Positions 10,187 to 22,200 of a stretch of DNA of 64,000 nucleotides are shown here, piece by piece; position 1 is the first letter of the stretch, and each line of letters opens with the position of its first letter. The stretch is from Ascaphus truei. Taxonomy: Eukaryota > Chordata > Amphibia > Anura > Ascaphidae. The DNA lies in assembly GCA_036426205.1 (NCBI GenBank), contig WSYH01000212.1, forward strand, positions 1 through 64,000. The letters run 5' to 3'. A model generated the notes under the pieces. That model was not told the origin of the DNA and searched no databases. It saw nothing but the letters and a program-made list of their open reading frames with translations. Both the position numbers and the translations under genes were made by a program.

Positions 10187-11005
10187 GCATGATTCCTCAA
10201 TCACGCCTAAAATGTAACATTTCTTGTACCTCTTTCTCTACCACGGCCTTACGGCTTTCAGGCAACCTGTAAGGACGAGAACGTACTTTTACCCCAGGTG
10301 CTGTCTCTATCACATGGGAAACGAAATTAGTTTGCCCTGGTAAATCAGAAAAAACATAATTGAATTGTGTAACCATTTCTAACAAGTCCCCTTTTTGTTC
10401 AGAGGACAATTGTCTACCCATTGGGATTTTATTATCAGCCACGATGTTCTCCCGTGGGGGATGAGGACCCAGATCCGTTTCCTCCTCCACCAAGTGGATG
10501 AATAGAGACGCTGCACCTTCCAGGGTTTCAGCAAGTACACATGGTAATTATGTTTACCCTTCCTGGACCCTGGTTGATCGATCTCGTAATCCACATCACC
10601 CGTGCGGCAGAGTACTTCGAATGGGCCCTGTCATTTGGCTAGGAGTTTGCTTTCTCAACTTGGTAACAACAACATGACCTGATCTCCTGGGTGAAACACT
10701 CTCATACGAGCATTCTGATTGTAATGTCTCTCCTTACTGTCCTGGGCTGATCTAAGATTCTCCCTAGCAAAATGGCCGACCACATCTAGGCGCTTCCTAA
10801 GGGCCAATACATATTGCAGGGTATTCTTAGAAGGGAACCGCTGTTCCTCCCAGGACTCCTTTAGCAGGTCTAGGATACCCTGGGGTTGGCGGCCATACTG
10901 CAGTTCAAATGGAGAGAATCCCGTGGAGGCCTGGGGAACTTCCCACACTGCAAACAGCAGAAAAGGGAGAAGTTCATCCCAGGCTCTCTTCTCTGAATCA
11001 TAAAC
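10187..11005 (-). pseudogene. Gypsy pol, integrase C-terminus followed by RT start
   Basis: Reading down the minus strand from about 11000, integrase comes first: WDELLPFLLFAVWEVPQAS, TGFSPFELQYGR and GDQVMLLLPS, then the end-of-integrase motif NYHVYLLKPW near 10530. After it comes the start of RT (LSSEQKGDLLEM, VRSRPYRLPES, EVQEML). Integrase therefore precedes RT, which is the Gmr1-clade order rather than the usual gypsy order. Frames are broken and the element is truncated at about 11005, so gag, protease and the 5' LTR are missing. Confidence 0.85.
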
Positions 11006-11525
11006 AAAAGAATGGGGGCGCAAAAGAAGAGAAAAGATCACTAAAAAGTGCAAAAGATATATAAATTTATATAGGCATATATTAAAAAGTACACAACTTA
11101 CAATAAAAATAGATCATGTAGATCCTAACACATCAAGCTAGTGAATTCCACGAACGGAATGTCCGCAATCAAGACAGAAAAACCCCTCTCCAGATAGCAG
11201 TTGGTGAAGCTGAGGGGAGTCTCCAGACCGGCATCTCCGTGTGAAATTTCCTGCACTGGTTTGAAGTTGTTGGGCGTATCGCATCATCACGGAACTACCC
11301 AGTATGCACTGGCACTCCTACGCGTTTCGTGTCACGTGGGACACTTCGTCAGGGGGTAGCCATCCTTACTATTGGTTCTCACTAAGTACAGCCAGCTAAC
11401 TAATAGGATCGGTACATACTAGTCTGGGGAGATGACACCCACAGCCTTCCAATTAGTTTACATTTAAAGCAACAGGCGGAAGCCCACAAAAACATATAAC
11501 ATAAACCATGAAGCAAACAATAACA
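11006..11525 (-). mobile_element. Solo PLE terminal repeat (PLE-B)
   Basis: No protein sequence is present. The block carries a well-formed minus-strand hammerhead-like motif at 11314-11357. It abuts the truncated gypsy integrase. I infer a solo or 5'-truncated PLE pseudo-LTR. Confidence 0.55.
11314..11357 (-). ncRNA. Hammerhead-like ribozyme motif
   Basis: On the minus strand: stem I ACCCC against GGAGU (one mismatch), core CUGACGA plus one A, stem II GUGUC/GACAC with a CCACGU loop, then GAAAC-GC-GUA. Stem III is two pairs (A-U, C-G) and A occupies the cleavage position. All catalytic-core bases are canonical. Confidence 0.75.
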
Positions 11526-11962
11526 TAAAACATATAAAATGTAACACAACACACAAAATATACCAAACAATAAAAAGCAATTAATCAGGTAATATTGACC
11601 ACATTAAAGGACATCATGATCAGTCAGACCTGAGTAATAGCAGACAAACCCAAGTGTCTCATATAACATAGGTATTGAATATGATGATAGTAATGTTAAT
11701 ATTAATATTGATGATGGAATAATTCCAGCTAAATCACATAGAGTTGCTATTAAAATAAACATAAACATAAAGTTATCTCTAAATAAACTTTAAATTGAAG
11801 ATAACACAGCTGCATTTATGTGAACAATGCTGACAGCATATGTTAGCAAAAATGAGGGGTTAAAAAGGGGAGGGGGGGGGGAATATTACCAATATTACCA
11901 AATATTGTTTGCTTCATGGTTTATGTTTTTGTGGGCTTCCGCCTGTTGCTTTAAATGTAAAC
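11457..11962. repeat. Inverted repeat, about 60-bp arms
   Basis: The arm at 11457-11525 (containing taaagcaacaggcggaagcc) is the reverse complement of the arm at 11903-11961 (ggcttccgcctgttgcttta). About 380 bp of AT-rich DNA with no gene separates them. It may be a fold-back rearrangement of the adjoining PLE end. Confidence 0.75.
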
Positions 11963-12919
11963 TATCATCCCACAAAGGACTTTGTCAAAGAGTGAGTGGT
12001 AAACCCTCTACATACTCCTCTGTATACCACCAGCTAAACTGTAATAGGCTAACCATAAATTAGTTAAGGATGGCAACTCCTCCAAACAGCTGAAGGTTAA
12101 TTAATGAGAGTGCCGTTCGGTCTATACAGACATAGCGGTGCATAAGAGGGGAGAGAGGGGTAACAACATACAAGTGTAACTAATACATAGTACATTTAAA
12201 CAACCAAAATAATAATAAACAACTTATTGCAAAAATACTGTAAGATAGTGTCAACAGAAGTAGCAAAAGATAATATAAAACCAACATACATGCGACATGA
12301 GTAAAAACAAGGAGAGGATTAAATAAAGGAATAATACTGAAATAACCTAATCAAAAATAGATAAAAGACAGGATGATAAATGCAGAGTTATATAGTACTA
12401 AGAAATTGTATATATAAAGATAACAACATAGTAATATAATTAATAATTAATTAATAAAACATAATTAGAATTATATCAACAATAAAAAATAACACATATA
12501 CTGTATAGTAAATCGATCAGATTCACAAAATATATAAGAGATAAGTAATAATTATATTAATCATTTAATATCAGCCTGTCTTATATCAGTATAAAAGTAA
12601 GAGATTGTCAATAGAAACATAAATATAAAATATAATGATATCACGAGAATGATAATAATAATAACAAAAAATAATGATATATCATAGGGTATATAATAAT
12701 AATAATCAATATAATAACAAGTATAAGTAGTATCAATAGTATCACTAAAGTAGAGTACAATATACTTATAACTAAATAAACATAATATACAATACTAAAA
12801 AGAATAATAACTAAACATGAAAAAAGAAAAGAAAAAGAAACAGCATATATACATTTTAGACCAACCCATAATAATATAGGAACAATAGAGAATCAATACT
12901 TCATCACTCCTCATTATTA
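11963..12919. other. AT-rich interval without genes
   Basis: Apart from a short GC-balanced stretch around 11960-12180, this is AT-rich sequence with many ataata and ataaca runs. No domain-bearing frame, structured RNA or transposon terminus was recognised. Confidence 0.6.
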
Positions 12920-13500
12920 GACTAGAAAGTGTTTGAGCTCCCAATCTGTTTTTATACCATTGGGGTGCAATGTGTTCATAGTGTACACGCGCGTCTCTCA
13001 GGAGCACTCACACAGTGTTCAACGGGTATTTCTCCCAGCTCGATCTGGCAAATTCGACCCAGAAGTGTACTGTGATGGAAATTCTCAGCAAAACAACCGC
13101 AGCAGTAGGCAGTATGTATCACTCTTCAGTTGCAGTTAGTCAGGCACTTGCAATCTCTCAACAGAGCACCAACTTCGTCACATGGGATCCTCACGTAACT
13201 CCACCCTCAACGTGATGATGCAACCAACACGTTTCGTCAGTGATAGACTGAATGTCCAAGGGAGGGGGGGGGGCTTGATGGATATTTAAAGCCCTTCCTT
13301 GAATTCAATTGGGGGGTAAGATAGCAATGACAATATAAGGTGCAAGTGCTTCATTATGTGCATCATAGGAAGCCAATAAAAGCTAATGGAAACAATGTGT
13401 CTGTGATTAAATGATAACTATAAGTGTATATCAAATACTGTACAATATCATATTTACTAAACAATGTAAATAATTATAAAAACCGGTAATTAAAATAAAA
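12920..13500 (-). mobile_element. Second copy of the PLE-A terminal repeat
   Basis: Bases 13010-13250 repeat 4082-4322 in the same orientation with high identity, and 13405-13500 repeats 4375-4470. The hammerhead-like site has lost its 5' core, since only CUGACGAAAC-type sequence remains near 13230. No coding part is attached, so it is a solo terminal fragment. Confidence 0.7.
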
Positions 13501-14013
13501 AAATGTAAGCATTAGCTTATATGGGCTCTAGGTAACCATGGTTTTCCAGACAAAAGGTGACACATTGTGTGCTCATTTGCATGTCATTTCCCAGAATCCC
13601 TTGCTGCAGTGGAAGCACTGTATGCAGGAGATAATTTTGAAAGACAGGGTTGCAGACCTACCTAAGACATGTGAATGTGCTCACAAGTGATCTTTTTATT
13701 TGCTATATATATATATAGCTATTATATATTATAATATATATATATATAGTGAAAAATAAACTCAACTTTGCTTCAGACCTTTCTTCCACAGATGCCAACT
13801 ATACTGGTTCCCAGCTTAAAACATGCCCTGGCACCCAGAGACAGGGTGACGTCATCTCAGACGGTCATGTGGGAGGAGGTCCTGTGTTCTTCGGCAATTT
13901 TCCAGCTATTCTGCTTGTATATATATATATAAATCTAGAAAATAAAAGTTATACTTAGCCCTGCCAGGATGAAGGCTAATAGCTCTTTTGCCATTTTGTG
14001 TTGAAACAATATA
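13501..14013. other. Intergenic DNA with (TA)n tracts
   Basis: TA-rich tracts lie at about 13709-13751 and 13917-13932. Between them is moderately GC sequence without a recognisable gene. The motif ctcatttgcatgtcatttcc at about 13570-13590 looks like part of a dispersed repeat, but I cannot name it. Confidence 0.5.
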
Positions 14014-14410
14014 CACTGGCGACACACTTTATTCGAGCTCAGCTAGTCCCACGAATTCGGGTATACCCGGGTGTATTGAGGTTTGTGACTGTTTTCTGCC
14101 TGAGTGCATTGAGGTATTTTCCAGGCAGGGATTGAAGCATTTTATTCCCGCTGGCTGCAATACTGCACAGTATATATATATATACTGCATTACAATTCAT
14201 GAATTTATGCCATCTGGTAGACACGCGAAGCATTGCAGCCTATTAAATCCTAATCATTATCATTTAACAGATCAGCCGCCCGTCAGCCAGGCATGAACCC
14301 AGGCTGGGAAGGCAAACGCAACGGGGCTTGTCAGAGGTGAGGAGCGGCGCATTCCACGTATCTGCCAGGTACATACTGGGTATTTGCTCGAATAAAGTGT
14401 GTCGGTGCAG
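14014..14410. mobile_element. Tc1/mariner-type MITE, copy 1
   Basis: Termini are inverted: CACTGGCGACACACTTTATT at the left and, read inward from the right, CTGCACCGACACACTTTATT. Both continue into CGAGC, and TA flanks each end (14012-14013 and 14411-14412). The 397-bp interior has no transposase. TA duplication plus this terminus places it with the Tc1/mariner superfamily. The interior matches the element at 63352-63698 in the opposite orientation and part of 42.04-42.28 kb. Confidence 0.85.
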
Positions 14411-14424
14411 TACTGTAAATACGC

Positions 14425-14610
14425 ATTAAAATGTCATTTAAATACATAGGAGTAACCAGCACCCCAAACTGTATCTCGGACCTGAAATTAATGCCATTCT
14501 GCTCCAGAGACCCCATGCTCACGCACACTACTATAAAAAATGTAATAAAAACACAGAATTCACCTTCGAGAGCTGTGCAGAGAGAGACGTCTCTCTATGC
14601 AGCTCTGCTG
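14425..14610. repeat. Dispersed repeat related to the 16-kb fold-back
   Basis: Shares catttaaatacataggag, cggacctgaaattaatgcc and ctgctccagagacc blocks with the arm at 16021-16124. A similar scrap lies near 15310-15400. From 14610 to 15300 I see no gene or named repeat. Confidence 0.6.
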
Positions 14611-15462
14611 GCAGATCGTACAGGGGAGAACATAGAAAAAGCTGAGGTGACGTTTCTGCAAGTGGTTTTGGCATTTTCCTACCTGAAGGTTTGAGAGGGT
14701 TTCAGATTCTTTCTGAATACCATAATAACTCAAATGACAATATGTTTGGCGGGAACATGCCAAACCTTGTGATGTAGCAGCAAAATTATCAAAACAACTT
14801 GAATATGCCCCTATGTATTTTGTATTATTAATTTTTACATTATTATCATGTGCAAATAAAACATTTCACTCTCTAAAAATACTTTTTGGTGTGTTCACGT
14901 TTATAATCTTTAGATTACAATTAAACACACTTGAAGTACACACAGTACTAAACATCTGTGTGATATCGGATCATGCACACATGAACGGGAATAAGTGACA
15001 AGTTGCTTTGTAATTAGATTTTTAAGACACAATAACTCACAAATGCAGAATTCAATTTCTGGATGGTATTGCAGACAACGCTAATTTTCAATTTCTGCCC
15101 TTTTTTAAACCACAGTAAACTCGTGGCTAACTCGAGTGAAAATTTTCTGAAATCTCACGGCTAGCCTTGCGTGAAATGGTCGACAACCGACGGCTGCAGC
15201 TGTATGCACATAATGGTTTAAACTCGCATATTCAGATCTAATGGTTGGAGACATCGGGTTTGTAATGTGCATAGGAAGGAGAAAATTAAATTGTTATTAT
15301 ATAGTTTTGAAGACGGTAGTCTCCGGAGCTGACCCGCCTTCGTTTGAGCTCTGGAGATCCCCTGCTTCAATCCTACAGTATGTAATAAAAATACATTTAC
15401 AGCTCAGCTTCATTATTGGCTAACTGCTATGGTAATGAGGATGTTAAAAAGCAGTGTCTGGT

Positions 15463-15766
15463 TTGTTGGTAGTAGAGGGAGTTGGTGAAGCTTGTACTTG
15501 CCCCAGGGTGGATGGTTAGGCCTATCTGTAGGATTGCGGGAGGAGTTAACCCCGTAATTACCTTATCAGTTACTATAAGAAATGGGAGAAACCTCCTGCT
15601 ACCCACCCTGGAGGCCTAAAACACCCCCCAACGGGCCAAATACCACCTTAATAGGTACCCCAGGGTGGGTGGTTAGGCCTCCCATGAGGTAATGATGGGG
15701 TTAACACCTCTGCAATGCCTAAACACCCACCCTGAGGAAATTACCCTCTACCACCAACCCCACACA
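15463..15766. repeat. Fold-back element with about 95-bp arms
   Basis: The left arm (15467-15564, with ggtagtagaggga, ccccagggtgg, ggttaggcct and gttaaccccgtaattacc) is matched in reverse complement by 15665-15766 (ggtaatgatggggttaac, gcctaaacacccaccctg, taccctctaccaccaacc). The short middle contains a further copy of the ccaccctgg/ccagggtgg pair. No open frame is present. Confidence 0.8.
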
Positions 15767-15900
15767 ATAGGCAACAGTGCTAATAGCAAAAGATGGCGGA
15801 TAGCGCTTTTGCCAATTCAAATAATCATTACACAAAGTGATAGCTGCTAGGGTAACAATTTTTTTTATTTTTAATTTAATGTTAATACTACTGTATTGTA

Positions 15901-16130
15901 GCAGGGGGTCTCCAGAGCAGAACCTTTTTGATTTTAGGTCCAGGGACCCCCTGATACAGGCCCTGATATGGGGTACCGGTATCTCCTATGGATTTAAATC
16001 CCATGGTCATGTGACGTGAGACATTTAAATGCATAGGAGATATCAGCACACCATAACGGGGCCTGTATCTAGGGAAGCAGGGGGTTCCCGGACCTGAAAT
16101 CAATGCGGTTCTGCTCCGGAGAGCCAATGC
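15901..16130. repeat. Fold-back MITE-like element, about 100-bp arms
   Basis: The arm 15904-16003 (gggggtctccagagcagaac to ggatttaaat) is reverse-complementary to 16021-16124 (catttaaatgcatagg to gttctgctccggag). The spacer is about 20 bp. No coding capacity and no clear target duplication were seen. Confidence 0.8.
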
Positions 16131-16439
16131 TCATCTACACTAGTATTAAAATTTAGATGAAAAACTTTTTATCGCTGGTGAGATTTGCGCAGGAAGAGGC
16201 GTCTCTCTCTGTGCAGCTCTTTCTGCAGCTGAAAGAAATCACCAGGTAAGCCCTTTTCAGAGAGGTGATCATCGCGCCGCCGGCTATTCACCAGTTTTGT
16301 GAATTTTGCTATCACAGGTAATCAAAGCTTTCTGAATACCATGATAGCAACGCTCACAAAATTGGTGATTTAAAAGTCCCCGCAATTTTTTTTATGACGA
16401 CATATAGCATGGGCCCAAGTGTCTTTACTCACTGAGCCA

Positions 16440-16650
16440 CTCCTTACTTACTCCCAAACCTGGCCCTACTAACTCCTTCCACATTACTGTTGGAAGTACT
16501 AACATTCACCCAGTAGCACAAGCATGCTGCCTAGGGGTCACACTCAACTCCTCTCTCATATTCTCCTCTCACATTCAAAAGTTTGCAAAAACCTGTGTTT
16601 TTTTCCTTCGCAATATTACAATATCACTTCTCTCCACTCCTTCTCTTCAT
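16440..16650 (+). pseudogene. Short L2 LINE scrap
   Basis: Matches the L2 segment around 32.38-32.57 kb: cctcccaaacctggccctac, cacccagtagcacaagc, gctgcctaggggtcacact, ttctcctctcacattcaaaa. It is too short and indel-laden to code. The stretch 16650-17014 shows nothing recognisable. Confidence 0.8.
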
Positions 16651-17014
16651 TAACATGGATATCATGTTAATCATGGTAATCATTAAATTTGTCCTTTCAG
16701 ATTCACCCTTGGTAACACTCTAATTATACTTTAATTCATTGTGTTGTTTCCTATTACTGTATGACTTGTATGGTATGATTTACTGGTATGCATTCCTGGT
16801 ATAACTTTATAAATTAGGTGTACTGAACTTTTTATGATGAGTCGTGTACATAAACATTGTTGCAGCTGATTTGAAATTTGGCGTAATGTTCTATTCTATA
16901 GTGTGTCCATAGATTAATGTGTACAGAGGGATACAATCTACAAAAAAAATAGTTGATTGGGTCTATGTTAGAGAAAATTCTAGTCTCCATTCTGGAAGAA
17001 GAGGAAATCCTCAC

Positions 17015-17197
17015 AACAATCCCCACAACCTGTGACAAACTCCAAGGCATTTCCGGGTAATAGAATAACTTTATTGTGGTAACAAAGGAACATGTTCTAA
17101 TGCTATACACTGTAATGAACCCATTGAACCCAATGGAAAAGTATTGAAATGGATGGACACTGGATGCAACATGTCTTTGTTCCGTATAATCGTGGTT
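17015..17197 (-). pseudogene. Displaced 3' piece of PLE-C
   Basis: On the minus strand this encodes the part of GIY-YIG downstream of the catalytic motifs (RNKDML-x-PVSIHFNT, SLQCIALEHVP), matching PLE-D at about 23.57-23.68 kb. It continues exactly where the PLE-C frame stops at 19244. The two halves were separated by the insert at 17198-19243. Toward 17015 it joins terminal-repeat sequence also seen at 22.7 kb. Confidence 0.8.
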
Positions 17198-19243
17198 GGT
17201 TGTGGAAAGTGAGCGACCCCGTCAGGAATATAACATGTAAATAAAAAACATATAAAGCAATAATTGTGCAGTATTGTGATTATTTTTTGGCTTGTTTAAG
17301 AATCTTGGCTCTTGGGGAGAACCTACTTACAGCAACATAGAAGAAAATTCGCATTTGTCTGACTCTGTCAGATAGTAGGGAAATGATGAGGTTTCTTTAA
17401 GGTGTACTTATATCCCCACTTGGTCTTGACACATGTGGATTGGCTCAGAGATGGTGAGATTCAAATTCCCATATGGCATATGTGGACAAAGAGCAGAGAA
17501 ACAGACTGATGGTGTAGGTTGTAGAACAGGATTTATAAATAGCAAGGTAAAGGACATGTACTCACACTCTGTACATATATATAATGCACATAAAGGTATC
17601 TTTAGCGCTATATGCGCCCGCTGTCGCGTCTCCCCGTCCTCCTCTATCCCCAGTCTTGCCGCCGGCAATGGCGTCTGACGTCACTTCCCTCTAAGCGTCT
17701 GTTCGCATCCAAAGGAGGTAGGCTCTGACGCGCTGGGAGAGGAACCGCGGGTGTATTCAAACGGCTGGAGTCTGGAGTCTTCTCTTCAAAGCAGCTGCAG
17801 CTTGATGAGTTGGCTCTACGCGTTTCGCTGTGGCATACAGCTTCGTCAGGAGCGTCATGACGTGTTGTGTGGGCGTCACATATTTATATAGTTGGAGTCT
17901 AATTAACTATTCATTGTCAGTCTTATTGAGCTCATTACTATTTGATTTAACCCACAGGGTTGCCTTTACATAGGCACAATCATCTCTGTGGTTCAAAACA
18001 TGAAATCACTGTTGTATTAATACATTATAAATTACATATAAATAGGTGATACAATCTTTAATAATTTTAGGACCAAAGAAAAAAAGAAAAATACATATAT
18101 ACAATTAATACAATTAGAAACTATTTATTAATAAATAACTTCAAATTTTGCATATATTTCATTTAAAAAATGCTATGTAAAACATATTTAAAAACTCATA
18201 GAACAGGAGAGAGAAAAAAGAGAGACATGGAAAAACATATGTTAGTATATCAAGTATTACAGTATCTCCAGAAAATCATACTTAAGAAGTTCCTAGAGTA
18301 ATATATACTGCATACCAATGGAGGTCGATTTAAATAAAAGCATCAATCAAGTGGGAGCATTAGTTTGTAGGTAATTGGCAAAAAGCAGGATAAGGTTTAG
18401 CAAAATTTTCAATAAAAACATTTAAAAATAATTACAAATATACTTAGGTAAACAAAAGTATAGTGAGATGTGGGATAAATTCTGGAAAATTTATTAGTTA
18501 AAAATATAAATATATAATAAAAAATATATAATATAAGAACATCTAAGTTAAAAAAAACTGTAAAAATTTGCACAGATTAAAAGGGCATATTAAAAAAGAC
18601 ACTATGTTATATATATCTATTAATCATGTAAAAAGGGTAAAATTTCAAAATCTGAAGTAAATAAAAAACATATAAAGCAATAATTGTGCGATTGTGATTA
18701 TTTTTTGGCTTTGTTAAGAATCTTGGCTCTTGGGGAGAACCTACTTACAGCAACATAGAAGAAAATTCGCATTTGTGACTCTGTCAGATAGTAGGGAAAT
18801 GATGAGGTTTCTTTAAGGTGTACTTATATCCCCACTTGGTCTTGACACTGTGGATTGGCTCAGAGATGGTGAGATTCAAATTCCCATATGGCATATGTGG
18901 ACAAAGAGCAGAGAAACAGACGATGGTGTAGGTTGTAGAACAGGATTTATAAATAGCAAGGTAAAGGACATGTACTCACACTCTGTACATATATATAATG
19001 CACATAAAGGTATTTTAGCGCTATATGCGCCCGCTGTATGTTATATTCCTGACGGGGTCGCTCACTTTCCACAACCAACCACGACTGTACCTGTGGGAAA
19101 TCCAAGCATATTTCCCTGGAAGGTTTGAGAAGTATCCTGTTGGGTAACACCATTCATTTTATTGTATTTTATTGTTTGAATTTTATCACAACACTGTGTA
19201 TTTATTAGGGAACTGTGGCGCCTAGGCAAGTCATTTAAGTACA
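17198..19243 (-). mobile_element. PLE-related insert with inverted ends
   Basis: The insert sits inside PLE-C and is flanked by copies of tttgttccgtata. About 47 bp at the left end (17198-17245, cgtggttggttgtggaaagt and on) is the reverse complement of 19038-19087. Inside, 17228-17625 and 18657-19038 are direct repeats of nearly 380 bp. A hammerhead-like motif lies at 17813-17853. It has no transposase or RT frame. Two direct repeats plus ribozyme suggest a non-autonomous PLE with pseudo-LTRs. AT-rich filler spans 17900-18650. Confidence 0.6.
17813..17853 (-). ncRNA. Hammerhead-like ribozyme motif, well formed
   Basis: On the minus strand: stem I GCUC/GAGC is perfect, the core is CUGACGA plus one A, stem II is GCUGU/ACAGC with loop AUGCC, then GAAAC-GC-GUA. 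All core bases are canonical. This is the cleanest of the set. Confidence 0.8.
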
Positions 19244-22200
19244 TTTTGTTCCGTATAAGCCTCAAATGTTCAAGAATACGTATCTTGAGAATTCTACTTG
19301 TAAGACCAACGTACTGTTTGTTGCATTTACATATTAATACATATACAACAAAATATGTTTGATATGAAATAAATGATTTAATTTTGAACCTGCGTGTCTC
19401 ATCTCTATTAGAAAAGTGAGTTGATTTGGTCATATTAGGACATATTTTGCATCGTCCACATTTATATGAGCCTAAAAGTTTAGGAAACATGGAAAGTAGA
19501 TTACCACTTGACTTTTTTGGACGAAGCATGCTAGGTGATAATGTATTTCCTATAGTTGCTGCCTTATGGAATACTACACGTGGGCCTGAACACACCATCT
19601 TATGGATCAGGGGATCTAGGGCTAATGTACCCCAATGTTTCCGAATAATGGACTTAATTGCCCCTGCTTGTTCACTATAATTAGTGACAAAGTATGGTGC
19701 ATCAGTGCTCTCCACAGGATATTTTTGTCTGGATTGACTCATATTCATGTTAATCAATGTCTCTCTATCAGTAGAGAGAACTAAATCATAGGCCTGCTCA
19801 AGATCTTTGGCTGTATATCCTCTTGAAAGGGACCTCCCTTTCATCTCGTCCGCCCTTTGAACAAAGTCCTCCATTGGGATTCCTTTGATCAGAGGGTGGG
19901 AATGACAGCTTTTAGCGTGTAACAGAGAATTTCTGGCATTCTCTTTTCTGAAAATGTCAGATTGAAATTTGCGCTCAATATTGATATAAAGATCAAGATC
20001 CAAAAATTGTATGCGTTGTATATCATAGCTATGCGTAAAATGAAGATTTAATTGATTATCAGCCAGATACTCGAAAAATTTAATGAGATCATCTTCCCCA
20101 CCACTCCAGATCAACAGAAGATCATCAATATAGCGCTTGTAAAATGCTATATGATGCCTGAAGGGGTTGAGATCTCCAAACATGTGGGACGTCTCCCACC
20201 AACCGATAAAAAGGTTAGCGTAGGAGGGGGCAAAGGAAGTCCCCATAGCAGTCCCACGTGTTTGGAGATAGTAAACCTCGTCAAACAGAAAAAAGTTGTG
20301 TGTAAGTGAGAATCTGAAACTATCAAGTAAAAAAGCTATATGTGCTGGAGAAAGAGAAGAATGTGAATTAAGAAAAAAGTCTACTGCAGTAAGCCCGTGA
20401 TAGTGATTAATAATGTTATAAAGAGAAGCTACATCTAGAGTAACCCAGATGTAGGACGGGTGCCATGAGATGGGTGCTAAAAGAGATAAAAGGTGCTTGG
20501 TGTCTATAAGGTGTGAGGGTAAGTGGAATACTAGGGGTTGTAAAAAGTGATCTATGTATTGCGAAAGGGGCTCACCCATAGAACCGGTACTAGAAATGAT
20601 GGGCCTACCTGGGTGTGCAATGAGTGTTTTGTGAATTTTAGGGAGGTGATGGAAGATAGGATTGATGGGATCTGGAGTGGTGAGGAAGTCTCGTTCAGAA
20701 GTGTAAGAACTTGTAAAATCTCACCTTCATCCATCAAATCGATGAATTTCCTAAGGAACTGCGGGGTAGGGTCCCTTTCCAGGATTTTGTAGGCCTCAGG
20801 ATCTTCAAGTTGCCTCCGAGCCTCCAGCACATAATAATCTCTGTCAAGAACGACGGTGGCACCCCTTTGTCAGCTTTTCTAATAAGAATAGAATTATTAT
20901 CTGAGAGAGATCTAATAGCTGCCCTCTGCTCCAAAGTCAAATTATCTCGCTGTAATCCCTTAGTTCTGGTTCCTGTATCTCCTATCCCTTTCGCAAGAAG
21001 TGACAGATCTCTTTCAATTTGTTTCTGAAAGGTATCTATAAATTGTCCTTTCATATACATAGGAAAAAATATAGACTTTTTCTTTAGTCCTGAGTTAAAA
21101 CTCCCTAGGAAATCCACAGATTCCTCTATAGTATTATTTTCTTGAAGAGATCTGTCAAATCTTGTTGGTGGCATAGATATTGAAAACCTAAAGGTACAGA
21201 GACAACAGTGTTAACATCAAATACAGGTAAAACAGTATTCCTTGACTGATAATCACTCTTGGTATCAATTTTAGATGCAAAAAAACGTTTGAGGGTAAGT
21301 TTTCGAGTGAACTTATACATATCTACCATAGTGGAGAACAAATTAAATTGCGTATTAGGTGCAAAAGATAGTCCAAGATGGAGTACAGACAGTTCTGCTT
21401 GAGAAAGAGCATGTTTAGAGATGTTAATGACATTACTGTTAGATATGTCTAAAGTTTCAATCTCTTTGCCGGCATCCCAATAAGGGTTCTTTCTCTTGCC
21501 TCTTTCTTGTCTTTCCCCGTTTTTTTAAGGTTTCTGACCATCTAATTTGCTAGAATGCGCCATCTCATTAGAAATCACATTATCTTCCCAGATGATGGGT
21601 AAAAGTCACTCTCTGAAAAGGAAACTGTATGTGTAGTATGTTCACTGTCTTTTGTGGCTTTAAGAATAGACTTATTTCCCCCACCTTCTTTCTTAGACTT
21701 TCTATATTTGTTGGGTTTTCTTGACCTCTGGCTGTGGGTTTTTGTCAGACATAGATTTGTTTGGCTTCATAATCGGCCTTGTCCCTTTCGAATTTAGTTT
21801 GTTTTGTTAACATTATGATTTTCTCTTGTTTATTCAATTTAACAGCTACCTTAGAATCCAGTTCCTTAAAGTTCTCCATTTTGCAAAAGGCCTACAGTTT
21901 CTTCTGTAACTCTGTTACTTGTTTAGAAACAATTTGATATTCCTTGGCTTTGTGCTGAACTATAAGGTCCTTAATCTAAAGGAACAGTCATCAAGAATAA
22001 GGCACCATTGACGCTCAAAGTCCCCTTTGTCAAACCCAAAAGAAGGTGTTTTGGTGTGGCGTAAGCCTCTAGGTATGCGTTTGACGCGACAATAATTCTC
22101 CATGGTGGTGATCTCCCACCATACTCTCTGTCGATGTAATAAACATTTTTCCAATTTAGAGAAATGCAATTTGAGATCCGCTGTATCTTCACACATGAAA

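Noticed and set aside
13205..13250. Hammerhead motif in the second PLE-A terminal copy
   Set aside because: Only the stem II and GAAAC half remains; the CUGANGA part and cleavage site are lost, so I did not list it as an RNA feature.
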